Source of the DNA: Sporosarcina sp. ACRSM
GTDB taxonomy: Bacteria > Bacillota > Bacilli > Bacillales_A > Planococcaceae
Direction: 5' to 3'
Length of the DNA stretch: 64,000 nucleotides
Assembly: GCF_022346545.1 (NCBI RefSeq)
Contig: NZ_JAKRNU010000008.1
Span: 62,001-126,000, forward strand
In this document: positions 8,593 to 17,552 of the stretch, in pieces
How positions within the stretch are numbered: position 1 is the first letter of the stretch
Layout: every line of letters starts with the position of its first letter
Notes under the pieces: generated by a model
What the model was told of the DNA's origin: nothing
Seen by the model: only the letters and a program-made list of their open reading frames with translations
The model's database searches: none
Position numbers and translations under genes: made by a program

Positions 8593-9639
8593 TTAATCAT
8601 TACATTTGATGAGGACTTTCGGGTACTTTCCACTCATATGCGCATCAAATGCATCTACTCCACGATCTAACGGAAAAATCTTTTGTGTAAATGGCCTTAG
8701 ATTAAGTTTTGGTAACATTTGTAACGCTCTAGGAAAAGCATAAGGTGCAACAAAAATGCCTGAGATTGTTAATTCTTGAAAATAACATTTTTCATATAGA
8801 TTTAACGGCATTTCATAATCTACTGGGAACATGGCAGTATATAGAACTGTGCCACCCCGGGCTGCAATATCGGCTGCAGCCATAGCTGCTTTCGGAGATC
8901 CTGATGCCTCAATAACAACGTCAAATCCACGTCCCTCTGTTATTTTTTTTGCTTTTTTAACAACGTCCTCTTCGGTAGGATCAATTACATGTTCTGCCCC
9001 AAATTCTATTGCCAGATTACGTCTGTCCTCAATTGGTTCAATAAGTGTTAATGAAGTTGCACCGAATTTCTTGAACATCTGTAGCGTTAATAATCCTATT
9101 GGACCGCCTCCAGATATAGCAACGCGTTGACCAACTTTTATATTGGTTTTATCAACTGTGCGTACTGCAATTGCAACAGGTTCAAGTAGACATGCCTCTT
9201 CAAGCGGGACTTCATCCGGTACTTTCCAAACTTGCGATTCATGCCAAACAACAGATTCTGACATGCCTGGACGATTATAATCATGTAAATTTTCACAAAA
9301 TTGTTCTTGTCCATTTAAACAGTAATAGCAAGTTCCGCAAAATTTTATAAAGTTTCCGGCTACACGATCACCCACTTGAAGCCCTTTCTTAGTCGCATTA
9401 GGACCAAGTTCAATAATAATCCCTGATACTTCATGACCGAGGCCAAATGGAGGATTCCATCCGAAAACACCTTCAACTAAGTGTGGATCAGATCCGCATA
9501 TTGAGCAATAAGCTATTTTAATTTTGACATCTTCGTCTCCGACCTCCTGTTCAGGTAGGTCAATGATATCAACCCGTCCCCTTGTTTTTTCATCCGGATC
9601 TTTTAAACTTCCGATTTTCACTGCTGCAACCGTTTTCAT
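8593..9639 (-). CDS. Zinc-dependent medium-chain dehydrogenase (sorbitol/threonine DH-like)
   Basis: A 348-residue MDR-family alcohol dehydrogenase. It has the catalytic zinc motif GHEVSGII and the Cx2Cx2Cx7C structural zinc cluster in CGTCYYCLNGQEQFC. The nucleotide loop SGGGPIGLL is followed by an acidic residue (LIEP), which suggests NAD preference. It would oxidise a secondary alcohol of a polyol or sugar. The ATG has AGGAGGA upstream, and the gene lies 14 nt after the SDR gene within one operon. Confidence 0.87.
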   Translation of the reverse strand: MKTVAAVKIGSLKDPDEKTRGRVDIIDLPEQEVGDEDVKIKIAYCSICGSDPHLVEGVFGWNPPFGLGHEVSGIIIELGPNATKKGLQVGDRVAGNFIKFCGTCYYCLNGQEQFCENLHDYNRPGMSESVVWHESQVWKVPDEVPLEEACLLEPVAIAVRTVDKTNIKVGQRVAISGGGPIGLLTLQMFKKFGATSLTLIEPIEDRRNLAIEFGAEHVIDPTEEDVVKKAKKITEGRGFDVVIEASGSPKAAMAAADIAARGGTVLYTAMFPVDYEMPLNLYEKCYFQELTISGIFVAPYAFPRALQMLPKLNLRPFTQKIFPLDRGVDAFDAHMSGKYPKVLIKCND

Positions 9640-9653
9640 AATTCTTCCTCCTA

Positions 9654-10442
9654 TTAAATTGTTGTCGTAAATCCACCGTCTACATTTATCGTCCAGCCAT
9701 TAATATAATTTGAAGCATTACTTGCTAAAAAAACTGCTGTCCCCATTAGGTCATACCCTTTCCCCCACCGTCCTACTGGAATACGTTCAACAATCTTGTT
9801 GTAATATGTTTTATCTTCTAAAAATCCTTTTGTCATTTCAGTCTCTAAAAAACCTGGGGCGATTGCGTTAGTTTGAATGTTGTATTGACCTGCTTCATTC
9901 GCAAAGACTTTCGTCAATCCAACAATTGCATGTTTACTAGTTGTATAGGGCGGACAATTTTTATCTGCTGTAAACGCAAGTGCAGATGCAATATTTATTA
10001 TCTTTCCCGATTTTTGTTTTACCATTTCCTTTACAACCCGATGACTTAAGTAATAAACTGCATTCAAGTTAATATCCATTACTTTCTGCCATGTTGAATC
10101 TGGGTAATCTATGAAATCTCCGAATATACCCACGCCGGCATTATTTACTAAAATGTCAATTCGACCGTATTCCCGCATGCAACACTGAACTACTTCGTCA
10201 ATGTAAGACTGATTTGAAAGATCCCCTTGTAAAAAAACAACCTTCCTTCCTATTTCTTCAATCAATCTCTTTGTTTCTGAAATGTCATCGGTAAAATGAG
10301 GGATGAATAAGTCTGCTCCCGCTTTTGCAAATGCAACGGCATATGCCATACCTAGACCTTGGTTTGCTCCTGTTACAATAGCCACTTTTCCATTTAGTGA
10401 AAATGCATTCTCTAATGAAAAATCCTCCAATTTACTTACCAC
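9654..10442 (-). CDS. Short-chain dehydrogenase/reductase (gluconate 5-DH-like)
   Basis: A 262-residue classical SDR with the cofactor motif TGANQGLG, NNAG, the catalytic Ser in ASAL and YTTSK, and the C-terminal NVDGG. Its closest general type is the gluconate 5-dehydrogenase or 2-deoxygluconate 3-dehydrogenase group, so a sugar acid, ketose or polyol is expected. The start is GTG with GGAGGG about 7 nt upstream. It sits 15 nt behind the symporter gene. Confidence 0.86.
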   Translation of the reverse strand: MVSKLEDFSLENAFSLNGKVAIVTGANQGLGMAYAVAFAKAGADLFIPHFTDDISETKRLIEEIGRKVVFLQGDLSNQSYIDEVVQCCMREYGRIDILVNNAGVGIFGDFIDYPDSTWQKVMDINLNAVYYLSHRVVKEMVKQKSGKIINIASALAFTADKNCPPYTTSKHAIVGLTKVFANEAGQYNIQTNAIAPGFLETEMTKGFLEDKTYYNKIVERIPVGRWGKGYDLMGTAVFLASNASNYINGWTINVDGGFTTTI

Positions 10443-10457
10443 TAATTTCCCTCCTTT

Positions 10458-11876
10458 TTATTGACTCTGATTTCGAATGGCTAATTCGGACATTATTTTT
10501 TCTACTTTTTCTTCTGTCAAATTATAAAAAAGCATAAAAATGATTAATGTGACAACACAAATCGCTGCTGGTAAAACAGACGCAATAAGTAAAATACCAT
10601 TCAATGCATCTACTGATTGAGTTGCGTTTGGAACATAGCCAACTGTGGCTAAGACCCACGTCGGGATTACACCCCCAACCGTCATTGCAACTTTTAGTCC
10701 TAGACCAATCGTTGTGTAAACAACTGCTGGATATCGTTTTCCTGTGTTATACTCAGCGTATTCAACCGCATCTGGAATGATAGACCAGAGTATACCCATT
10801 AAAATCCCGTAACCAAATGAGGCAACTCCCTTAGCGGTCATCAATAATGCAATTTCAGTAACTGGGATAATATAAATCATTGCTGATCCTATTGCAGCAA
10901 TCAGTAAGCCAAGCGCAACTGTATTTTTTTTCTTGATCATTCTAACAAGCAGCGGAACGAAAGGAACAGCAATCACTGAAGGTAATACATTCATCAATGA
11001 AAAGATACCGACCAAATCAAACCGTTCCGCATTGTATGTCATATAGTAAATCCCCGAAGCAGATCCTATTGTATTAAATCCGTAAACACCGACAAAGAGA
11101 AGAAATAAAACGACACTTGGACGATTAGTACCTAACTGTATGAATATGTCTTTTATTTTCACTGGATCTAAGTGCGATGTAGATTTGATTCTTTCCTTTA
11201 TCGTTGTATAGCTATAAATTAAAATCGCTGCGGTAATAATAGAAAGTAAGATAACCGTTATTTGATAACCCGTTGCCAAATCATTTTTACCGAAAAATCC
11301 TGTTAAATATGGAATGAACAAAGCAACGATAACTCCCCCACTTTGGGCAAACGTCATTCGAACCGAATTAAGTTTTGTTCTTTCATTTGGATCTGCCGTC
11401 ATAACGGTTGTCAATGCTGTATATGGTTGAATAATAAAAGTGAATGCCATATTTAATAAATTATACGTAAGATAGGCCCAGATTAACTTTCCAATATCAC
11501 CTAAATCGGGAACGGTAAATGCTAATATCGCCATAAGTGCATAAGGAATAGCACCCCATAATATGTACGGCTTATATTTTCCCTTTTTAGGATTTAGTCG
11601 TTCAGCCAAGGCCCCCATCATCGGATCATTCAGCGCATCCCAAAACCTTGAAAGTAGAAACATGACAGAAACTTGTACTGCAGATAAACCATATACATCC
11701 GTGTAATAGAAAGTGATAAACATAAGAATCGACTGGAATACAAGATTCATTGCAAGGTCAACTAGGGAATAACCAATGATTTCTTTCCTTTCCAGTTTAT
11801 AAAAACCTGGTTGGGGGCCAGTCTTTATATAGGCATTTTCCGAATTAACTTTTTTAACACTTTCAGTAATTTGCAT
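10458..11876 (-). CDS. GPH-family sugar:cation symporter
   Basis: A 472-residue membrane protein with about 12 predicted helices. It has the early loop DALNDPMMGALAER typical of melibiose/glucuronide/xyloside carriers (GPH family) and the repeated ADPNERTKLNS loop. It would import a sugar or glycoside with Na+ or H+ and leave it unphosphorylated. It is the first gene of a unit with the SDR, zinc dehydrogenase and epimerase genes. A near-perfect cre site lies about 250 nt upstream. The ATG is preceded by AAAGGGGGA. Confidence 0.9.
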   Translation of the reverse strand: MQITESVKKVNSENAYIKTGPQPGFYKLERKEIIGYSLVDLAMNLVFQSILMFITFYYTDVYGLSAVQVSVMFLLSRFWDALNDPMMGALAERLNPKKGKYKPYILWGAIPYALMAILAFTVPDLGDIGKLIWAYLTYNLLNMAFTFIIQPYTALTTVMTADPNERTKLNSVRMTFAQSGGVIVALFIPYLTGFFGKNDLATGYQITVILLSIITAAILIYSYTTIKERIKSTSHLDPVKIKDIFIQLGTNRPSVVLFLLFVGVYGFNTIGSASGIYYMTYNAERFDLVGIFSLMNVLPSVIAVPFVPLLVRMIKKKNTVALGLLIAAIGSAMIYIIPVTEIALLMTAKGVASFGYGILMGILWSIIPDAVEYAEYNTGKRYPAVVYTTIGLGLKVAMTVGGVIPTWVLATVGYVPNATQSVDALNGILLIASVLPAAICVVTLIIFMLFYNLTEEKVEKIMSELAIRNQSQ

Positions 11877-12124
11877 CTTATTTCCCCCTTTATTTCCTTG
11901 TTGCTTATCAATTTAAGTTGAATGAAATGGAAAATACTACATCTTTCAAGATACATTGTTTTTAAAACCGGACGTTTAGAGGATAATTTTCAATGGTGTA
12001 TTTTTTAACCCCGTTTATCTCAAAATCATCCGGTTTATAATTTATTTACATAATTCTTAAAATAAAATACTCCTGCTAAACTGAACTTGTTCAGGGTTTC
12101 GGGTATCTTAAAATCTCATCCTTC

Positions 12125-12140
12125 TTGGAAGCGCTATCAA
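12125..12140. promoter_or_regulatory. cre site (CcpA) upstream of the sugar symporter operon
   Basis: TTGGAAGCGCTATCAA fits the cre consensus WTGNAARCGNWWNCAW at every position. It lies between the transketolase gene end and the symporter start, about 250 nt upstream of the latter. Direct control by CcpA is inferred. A CTGAAC-TT-GTTCAG palindrome lies about 35 nt closer to the symporter. Confidence 0.6.
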
Positions 12141-12173
12141 AAGATACATCAAAAAGGTAGAATGTACTTTCTT

Positions 12174-13229
12174 CTAATTCTTCCACTCTTCTTGCCAGCC
12201 GCCACCTTGTACAATCAGTTGAGGCTCTATTAGAACACTCTCTTGAGGATTCTTCTTGCCATCAAGAAAAGCCTTAGCTGTTTGGGCAATTTGTTCTGGC
12301 TCAAGTCCATATATTTTGGCTAAATATGACTCACTCGAGGCTTTTCCAAATTTATCTTGAATGCCGATTTTATAAAATGGTACGCTAAAGTTATTTTCTA
12401 ACAGAACTTCTCCAACAGCAGTTCCTAACCCGCCTATCACATTATGATTATCTAAAGTAATAAGCGCTTTACAACGGGAGGCCACTTCCAAAATCCCTTC
12501 AGTATCTATTGGTTTTATAGAAGGAACATGAAGAATATTAGTGCTTATCCCTTGCTTCTCCAAAAGAGATGCGGCTTCCAAAGCACGGCTCGTCATAATA
12601 CCTGACGTTACAATACTTATGTCAGTACCTTCACGTATCCAGTAACTTTCTCCTATTTCTAGTTTATACTTATCAGAATCAAAAAGGTGATGTTGCTTCC
12701 CTCTACGCATTCGTAAATAGACAGGTCCTTCATGCTGATAGGCAACTTCTGCAGCTTGTCCAGTTTCCGTTGAGTCACCAAGATCTAGGATCGTCATATT
12801 AGGTGTACTACGCATTAATGAAATATCGTCTATTGCCATATGTGAAGGTCCACCATCACTAGCGATGCCAGGCATCATTCCAATCATTTTAACGTTTTTA
12901 TTTGCATAAGCTATCGCATTTACAATCTGATCCATTGCTCTTCTTGTGATAAAGCAACCAAATGTGTGTGCAAAGACAACTTCCCCCGCCTGTGCCATTC
13001 CAGAAGCGACGCCAATCATATTCTGTTCCGCAACTCCTAAGTCAAAAGCCCTTTCTGGAAAATGGTCTCTAAAGGCATTCACTTCCAGCAGATAAGTCAT
13101 ATCGGCGGTTAGACAAACAACATCAGGATATTTTTCTCCTAGGGATTTAATCGCTTGTGTATAAACCCTCTCTTTTACTTCTGCTCCGTTTTGTCCATTA
13201 TAGATAACAGCATCAAAAGCTTTTTTCAT
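12174..13229 (-). CDS. Transketolase-like protein, C-terminal subunit
   Basis: A 351-residue protein covering the pyrimidine-binding and C-terminal domains of transketolase, as in split transketolases and DXS-like enzymes. GVAEQNMIGVASGMA holds the conserved glutamate that activates ThDP, and MMPGIASDGGPSHMAIDD is typical. The chosen ATG at 13229 has GGGGGGG about 8 nt upstream; a GTG 21 nt earlier would place that site inside the gene. It overlaps the N-terminal subunit gene by 17 nt, so the two are probably translated together as a heteromer. It would move a two-carbon unit between sugars in the cluster's pathway. Confidence 0.88.
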   Translation of the reverse strand: MKKAFDAVIYNGQNGAEVKERVYTQAIKSLGEKYPDVVCLTADMTYLLEVNAFRDHFPERAFDLGVAEQNMIGVASGMAQAGEVVFAHTFGCFITRRAMDQIVNAIAYANKNVKMIGMMPGIASDGGPSHMAIDDISLMRSTPNMTILDLGDSTETGQAAEVAYQHEGPVYLRMRRGKQHHLFDSDKYKLEIGESYWIREGTDISIVTSGIMTSRALEAASLLEKQGISTNILHVPSIKPIDTEGILEVASRCKALITLDNHNVIGGLGTAVGEVLLENNFSVPFYKIGIQDKFGKASSESYLAKIYGLEPEQIAQTAKAFLDGKKNPQESVLIEPQLIVQGGGWQEEWKN

Positions 13230-14076
13230 TGTTATTCCCCCCCAATTCACTCAAGGCTTTTGCATGATTTTCCTCTGACCACTTCACATAGTGTGCATCT
13301 TCACGATCATGTAAAAACGAAATGCCATTCCCCATTACCGTATGAGATATTATGATAGTCGGCTTGTTATTTTCAGGGATTGTATCTAACGCATTCATAA
13401 CTTCTGAAAGATTATTACCATCAATCTCCTTAACATTCCATCCAAATGACTCCCATTTTTCAGCCAAAGGATCAAGACTTGTGATTTTGTTAATTCTTCC
13501 TTCAACTTGCATCCCGTTATTGTCAATAATCAGAACTAGATTATCCAACTGTTGATGAGCAGCAACTAATGCAGCTTCCCACACTTGCCCTTCCTGCATT
13601 TCTCCATCACTCATGTAAACGTATGTTTTCCAAGTGTGATTTCTTAACTTTGCTGCTATTGCGTGACCAATTCCTCTTGAAAGCCCTTGTCCTAGAGAAC
13701 CACCCCCTATTTCCAAACCTGGCGTTGTTTCTGATCCAATCATCTCGAGAGGCGATCCATCAGCACTATAATATTCTAGTAATTTTCTATCTATAATGCC
13801 TAACTCAGCCATTGCAGCATAAATCGAAATCGCATAGTGGCCTGTTGATAAAAGAAATCTATCCCTGTCTGGATTAGTCGGATCACTGGGATCTAGGCGC
13901 AACTTTTTAAAGAATAAAGCGGCTATCATTTCCGCCGAGCCAAGTCCTTGACCGATATACCCTCCTCCGGCAGCCCTCCCCATTTCAAATACAGATTTCT
14001 TTAGTTTAATAACTAGGTCCTCCAAAGGGAATTTTGCTAAGGAACCTCCTGGTGTTAATAACGTATCGATGCTCAT
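13213..14076 (-). CDS. Transketolase-like protein, N-terminal (ThDP-binding) subunit
   Basis: A 287-residue protein corresponding to the pyrophosphate-binding domain of transketolase. The GDG-type motif appears as MSDGEMQEGQVWEAA followed by IIDNNGMQVEG, and STGHYAISIYAAMAE and GSLGQGLSRGIGHA are conserved. The ATG has GAGGAGGA upstream. It is transcribed away from the AraC regulator gene and forms a two-gene unit with the C-terminal subunit. Housekeeping transketolase is a single 660-residue chain, so this is a dedicated catabolic enzyme. Confidence 0.9.
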   Translation of the reverse strand: MSIDTLLTPGGSLAKFPLEDLVIKLKKSVFEMGRAAGGGYIGQGLGSAEMIAALFFKKLRLDPSDPTNPDRDRFLLSTGHYAISIYAAMAELGIIDRKLLEYYSADGSPLEMIGSETTPGLEIGGGSLGQGLSRGIGHAIAAKLRNHTWKTYVYMSDGEMQEGQVWEAALVAAHQQLDNLVLIIDNNGMQVEGRINKITSLDPLAEKWESFGWNVKEIDGNNLSEVMNALDTIPENNKPTIIISHTVMGNGISFLHDREDAHYVKWSEENHAKALSELGGNNNEKSF

Positions 14077-14301
14077 AGTTTTCCTCCTCGTAGATTAAAG
14101 TAAAATTTCTTCTTTTAAGCACTTCCAACTGCCTTACTTTTAAATACAATGCAATGTACTTTTGCATTAACTAAATTGTACTCAACTACTTTGAACATAA
14201 TGGGGCATAATTTTATAGAATAGTGTGTTTTCTTTTCATAAATTGATAATTCTATAAATTAGCACTATAATTCATGACAAGAAAGGGAGGTAGAAATTCG
14301 G

Positions 14302-15894
14302 ATGTGTACTGTGCCTTTGAAAATTGTCCTATACACAGAAAAAAACATCATTGAAAAGGTGAGTGATATTACTACAAACGATTTTAAAATCGCTTACATA
14401 GCCGATTCTTATCAAGAATGTCTAGATAGAATAATAGAAATACAGGCAGATATCGTAATTTTTCAATTATCAAGTCCCATCTATCAAGCACAGGATTTCT
14501 TTGTTGATTTGCTAAAAGAAAATCTTTCACCTATACTTCTGGCATTTACGCTTGTTTCTTATACAGAGATTATCTATTCCATCACCACGCATGAAGATAC
14601 TACTTTAATTACTAAACTAAAAAACTACTTCAAAGATGCACTACAAGACAATTATAATTGTTACTTTAACTCCATCGGAAAAGTGACAGACAAAAATGCC
14701 ATTATGAATGCTAGAGTAAATAAGCTTGAAAAGACAGAATATCTTAATGATATTTTAAGGGGAGGAACCGAAGAGGAATTTATCTATTACAAAAAGAAAG
14801 CAAGCCTCAACTTACAGAATTCAGGATATTATTTATACTTGTGCAATTTAATGGATATAGAATATGTTGACCATGATTTAAATAAAAATATTTATTATTT
14901 AGTTGGCGAACTGTTGATAGATGAATGTCAAAAGGTATTAGATGCTTATAATGGCGGAGAAGTATTTTATATTAACCCAACGCTGTTGTGCATCATTATA
15001 AATGATATCCCTTCCAAGAGTCAGGCAACTTATCAACGAACACTCATGAAACTGACCAACAAATTGAATCGAGTTACACAGACAAAGACAGCACGAAGGT
15101 ATAGAAGTTCATATATTAAGAGCGTCAACGATATACGAGCTGCGTACGAATCTTTATATTATTTAAAAGCCTACAACTTTTTCTGTCATGAAACAGAGCT
15201 ATTAACAATTGAATACATTAAAATGGTAAAGAAAGATGTTGATTTTAATCATATTGACTCGCATTTACAGGAAGTAAAAGAAAGATTTAACCGTAATATT
15301 GCAGATCCCCAATTAATAAAATTAATTCAACGCTTATTTTTGGATATTATTAAACCTAGTTTGAATTATGATCTTTACTATTATTGTTATACCTTTTTAT
15401 CGGCTATCCTAGACAAGTTCCAAGTCATCCAATTCGAAAAAATGTCAAATATCGACAATTCATCAAGAGAATTATTCACTACATCTATTGAACAGAAATG
15501 CGAGGAATTCATTGAACAAATAAAGTCGTTAAAGAATGACATATCTCATCGTCACCTGATGAAAAGCCCAATTGTTCTTCAAGCGATCGATTTTATTCAC
15601 GGACATTACTCAGACACGATTACCATTACGATTATCGCCGAAAAATTAAACGTCAGCCATTCTTATCTAAGTCAAGTATTTACGAAAGAAATGGGGATAA
15701 GCCCTCAAAAATACTTAATTACACACCGTATTCAAAAATCGAAAGAATTGATGATGACAAGTAATATGAATATTTATTCAATCGCTTCCGAGGTTGGTTA
15801 CTTTGATCCAAAACAATTCTCGAAAACCTTTAAAAAAGTGACTGGAATAACCCCGACACAATATAAAAAGAACAATTTTAAAGTGATAAGATAA
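14302..15894 (+). CDS. AraC-family transcriptional regulator
   Basis: A 530-residue regulator with the AraC double helix-turn-helix in the last 100 residues (KLNVSHSYLSQVFTKEMGISPQKYL, split by IASEVGYFDPKQFSKTFKK). The long N-terminal part starts with a receiver-like fold but has no clear phosphoacceptor pattern, and the middle resembles the linker region of YesN-type regulators. It is divergent from the transketolase genes and probably activates the sugar cluster in response to its substrate. The ATG has GGGAGG 11 nt upstream, which is rather long spacing. Confidence 0.85.
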   Translation: MCTVPLKIVLYTEKNIIEKVSDITTNDFKIAYIADSYQECLDRIIEIQADIVIFQLSSPIYQAQDFFVDLLKENLSPILLAFTLVSYTEIIYSITTHEDTTLITKLKNYFKDALQDNYNCYFNSIGKVTDKNAIMNARVNKLEKTEYLNDILRGGTEEEFIYYKKKASLNLQNSGYYLYLCNLMDIEYVDHDLNKNIYYLVGELLIDECQKVLDAYNGGEVFYINPTLLCIIINDIPSKSQATYQRTLMKLTNKLNRVTQTKTARRYRSSYIKSVNDIRAAYESLYYLKAYNFFCHETELLTIEYIKMVKKDVDFNHIDSHLQEVKERFNRNIADPQLIKLIQRLFLDIIKPSLNYDLYYYCYTFLSAILDKFQVIQFEKMSNIDNSSRELFTTSIEQKCEEFIEQIKSLKNDISHRHLMKSPIVLQAIDFIHGHYSDTITITIIAEKLNVSHSYLSQVFTKEMGISPQKYLITHRIQKSKELMMTSNMNIYSIASEVGYFDPKQFSKTFKKVTGITPTQYKKNNFKVIR

Positions 15895-15904
15895 AGTGAA
15901 ACTT

Positions 15905-15940
15905 CAATCAGTGGGGGTTTTTCCCATCCCCCACTGATTG
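15905..15940 (+). terminator. Inverted repeat after the AraC gene
   Basis: CAATCAGTGGGGG and its exact complement flank a 10-nt loop, 10 nt after the araC-type stop. There is no clear U-run, so it may be a terminator or the end of the adjacent repeat. Confidence 0.5.
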
Positions 15941-15960
15941 AGGAGAACACAAGCTAAAAG

Positions 15961-16333
15961 CGTCACGTCCTGTGACAACGCTTGTGTGACCAACATCGTG
16001 TTGGCCCGAACCAATCGGGCTTTTATCTTACTTTAACGGATATCCAAACTACCCACTGAAGGAAGGCAACTTAAGTTCACGGCGTCCTGTACGTGCCTTA
16101 ATTTCTGCAAAGGGCGCAGAAATTAAGGCAAATCGAACCCTTCGCTGTTCGATTGGCAGCTGATCTCCCACCTATCCTTATCGTTTTACTTAACTCTTGA
16201 GGTGGGAGTCTGACTGCCCGTTAATGCGGGATAAATTATCAATTGACTCGTTTAAAAACTTATAGCATGAACTTCCGCTGAATCGAATGCTTACTGACAG
16301 TTATATAAGTAGGAGCTACTGCTGAAGCAAGTG
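15961..16333 (+). repeat. Modular hairpin repeat, copy A
   Basis: A chain of perfect small hairpins: GTCAC/GTGAC, CCAACA/TGTTGG, CCCGA/TCGGG, GCCTTAATTTCTGC and its complement, AATCGAAC/GTTCGATT, CTCCCACCT/AGGTGGGAG and CCCG/CGGG. It ends in AAGTAGGAGCTACTGCTGA. The GCCTTAATTTCTGC and AATCGAAC modules recur in copy C at 43753-44010, there in the opposite orientation relative to the AAGTAG end. A MITE-like or REP-like origin is possible. Confidence 0.65.
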
Positions 16334-16370
16334 AAAAAAAGACGAAAGATACATTTCCTTCGTCTTTTTT
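16334..16370. terminator. Bidirectional intrinsic terminator
   Basis: AAAAAAAGACGAA and its complement flank a 10-nt loop, with A and T tracts on both sides. It can stop transcripts from both the AraC gene and the opposing operon. Confidence 0.65.
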
Positions 16371-16537
16371 CTCCGAATAATTTAAACTGTAGTAAAGTAT
16401 TCCCTTACAATTGTGCTGGTTGTCAGATTTTTTCTCCTTCTCTTGAATGTTTATTCTCGACAGCGGGGTCCTTCTTGAATAAAAGTCTTAACGGATAATG
16501 ATCACTACAGTACAAAAAATTCGGGGCTCTTTATTTT

Positions 16538-16560
16538 GAGGTGGGTTTTGTCCCAGCCTC
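16538..16560. terminator. Hairpin downstream of the ketopantoate reductase-family gene
   Basis: GAGG-T-GGG/CCC-A-GCCTC folds into a stem with a short loop, 38 nt after the stop at 16599. The same type of hairpin (GAGGCTGGGACAAAA) is common in Bacillales intergenic DNA. The U-run is weak. Confidence 0.4.
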
Positions 16561-16598
16561 TTTGTAATTTCCATATACTATAAAAACGGCATGCTAGC

Positions 16599-17534
16599 TC
16601 AGGTGGTAATAGCTATTCGATTATTTTCCAGCATTTTAATCAAATGGTATATCAACGTATTGTAAGGTACAGCAATTTTATGCTTTTGGGCTTTCTGAAT
16701 AATAGCGCCGTTTAAAAAATCAATTTCTGTCGGTCGTCCCTTTTGAATATCATGATACATCGAAGAATAATGGTGCGCTGACATAGCTGGATCGAATACG
16801 CTATCAATAACGCGCATCACTTTTTGTCTATCCAAAGGAACATTCTCAGCATGTGCCACAAGCTCCACTTCTTTGAGGATGCCACTGACGACATCGACAA
16901 TCGCCCCATATGTACCGATTGTTCCTACAGTGCTCGATGTCAACGTACAGAGCGGATTCAACACCGCATTAAAAGCGGCTTTTTCCCAAATACTTTTGAG
17001 AATATCTGCTGAAAGTTCAGTCCTCAATCCAGCTTCATTTAATATGGAAACTATTTTTTTCGTTTGCTTTTTTCTTTCACCCTTTACATGCATCATTTCG
17101 ATTGTCCCAGAACCGAAAGCTTCAACAGTTCCAGGCCCTTCCAAATTGGCAGCGTATGTTGTCGTTCCCGCAAAAAGTTGATTTTCGGAAATATATTGTG
17201 AAAGCACTTCAATATTACCAATACCATTTTGAAGAGTTAATACCTCTGTTTTCTCTGTAATGAGATGCAAACAACTTTTTATCATGCTTTCTGTTTGCAT
17301 GGATTTTGTAAAAAAGATCATTAAGTCAGCTTTATGATCGCACTTTCCAGGTAATGAGGCGCGTATCAGAACCTGGCTGGATCCCTTTTCATTTGTTACA
17401 ATCAATCCATCTCGATTTATTTTATGAATATGCTCCTGCCAATCGTCCAGAAGTGTCACTTGACAACTGCTGTCAGCTAGTGCACTACCGAATCGGCAAC
17501 CCATTGCCCCTGCACCTGCTATGATGATGTTCAC
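16599..17534 (-). CDS. Ketopantoate reductase-family dehydrogenase, candidate D-2-hydroxy acid (D-mandelate) dehydrogenase
   Basis: A 311-residue PanE/ApbA-fold NAD(P) dehydrogenase. It has AGAGAMGCRFG at the N-terminus, LQNGIGN in the middle, and the catalytic lysine-asparagine pattern in SIWEKAAFNAVLNPL. The start is GTG with GGGGGAAG upstream. It is the last gene of the decarboxylase-TRAP operon, 18 nt after the malate/lactate dehydrogenase-like gene. NAD-dependent D-mandelate dehydrogenases of Enterococcus belong to this family, so oxidation of the D form of a 2-hydroxy acid is a good fit. Pantothenate synthesis is less likely because of the operon context. Confidence 0.82.
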   Translation of the reverse strand: MNIIIAGAGAMGCRFGSALADSSCQVTLLDDWQEHIHKINRDGLIVTNEKGSSQVLIRASLPGKCDHKADLMIFFTKSMQTESMIKSCLHLITEKTEVLTLQNGIGNIEVLSQYISENQLFAGTTTYAANLEGPGTVEAFGSGTIEMMHVKGERKKQTKKIVSILNEAGLRTELSADILKSIWEKAAFNAVLNPLCTLTSSTVGTIGTYGAIVDVVSGILKEVELVAHAENVPLDRQKVMRVIDSVFDPAMSAHHYSSMYHDIQKGRPTEIDFLNGAIIQKAQKHKIAVPYNTLIYHLIKMLENNRIAITT

Positions 17535-17552
17535 CTTCTCTTCCCCCTTTCT

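Larger units (their letters stand above)
15895..16598. other. 704-bp intergenic region filled with hairpin modules
   Basis: No coding sequence was recognised. From left to right the gap holds an inverted repeat (15905-15940), the composite hairpin repeat copy A (about 15961-16333), a bidirectional terminator (16334-16370), about 165 bp without visible structure, and a GAGG-GGG hairpin (16538-16560). Confidence 0.6.

Noticed and set aside
15895-16340. Possible CRISPR array or riboswitch in the hairpin-rich gap
   Set aside because: The hairpins differ from one another, spacing is irregular, no cas genes are near, and no known riboswitch core was recognised.
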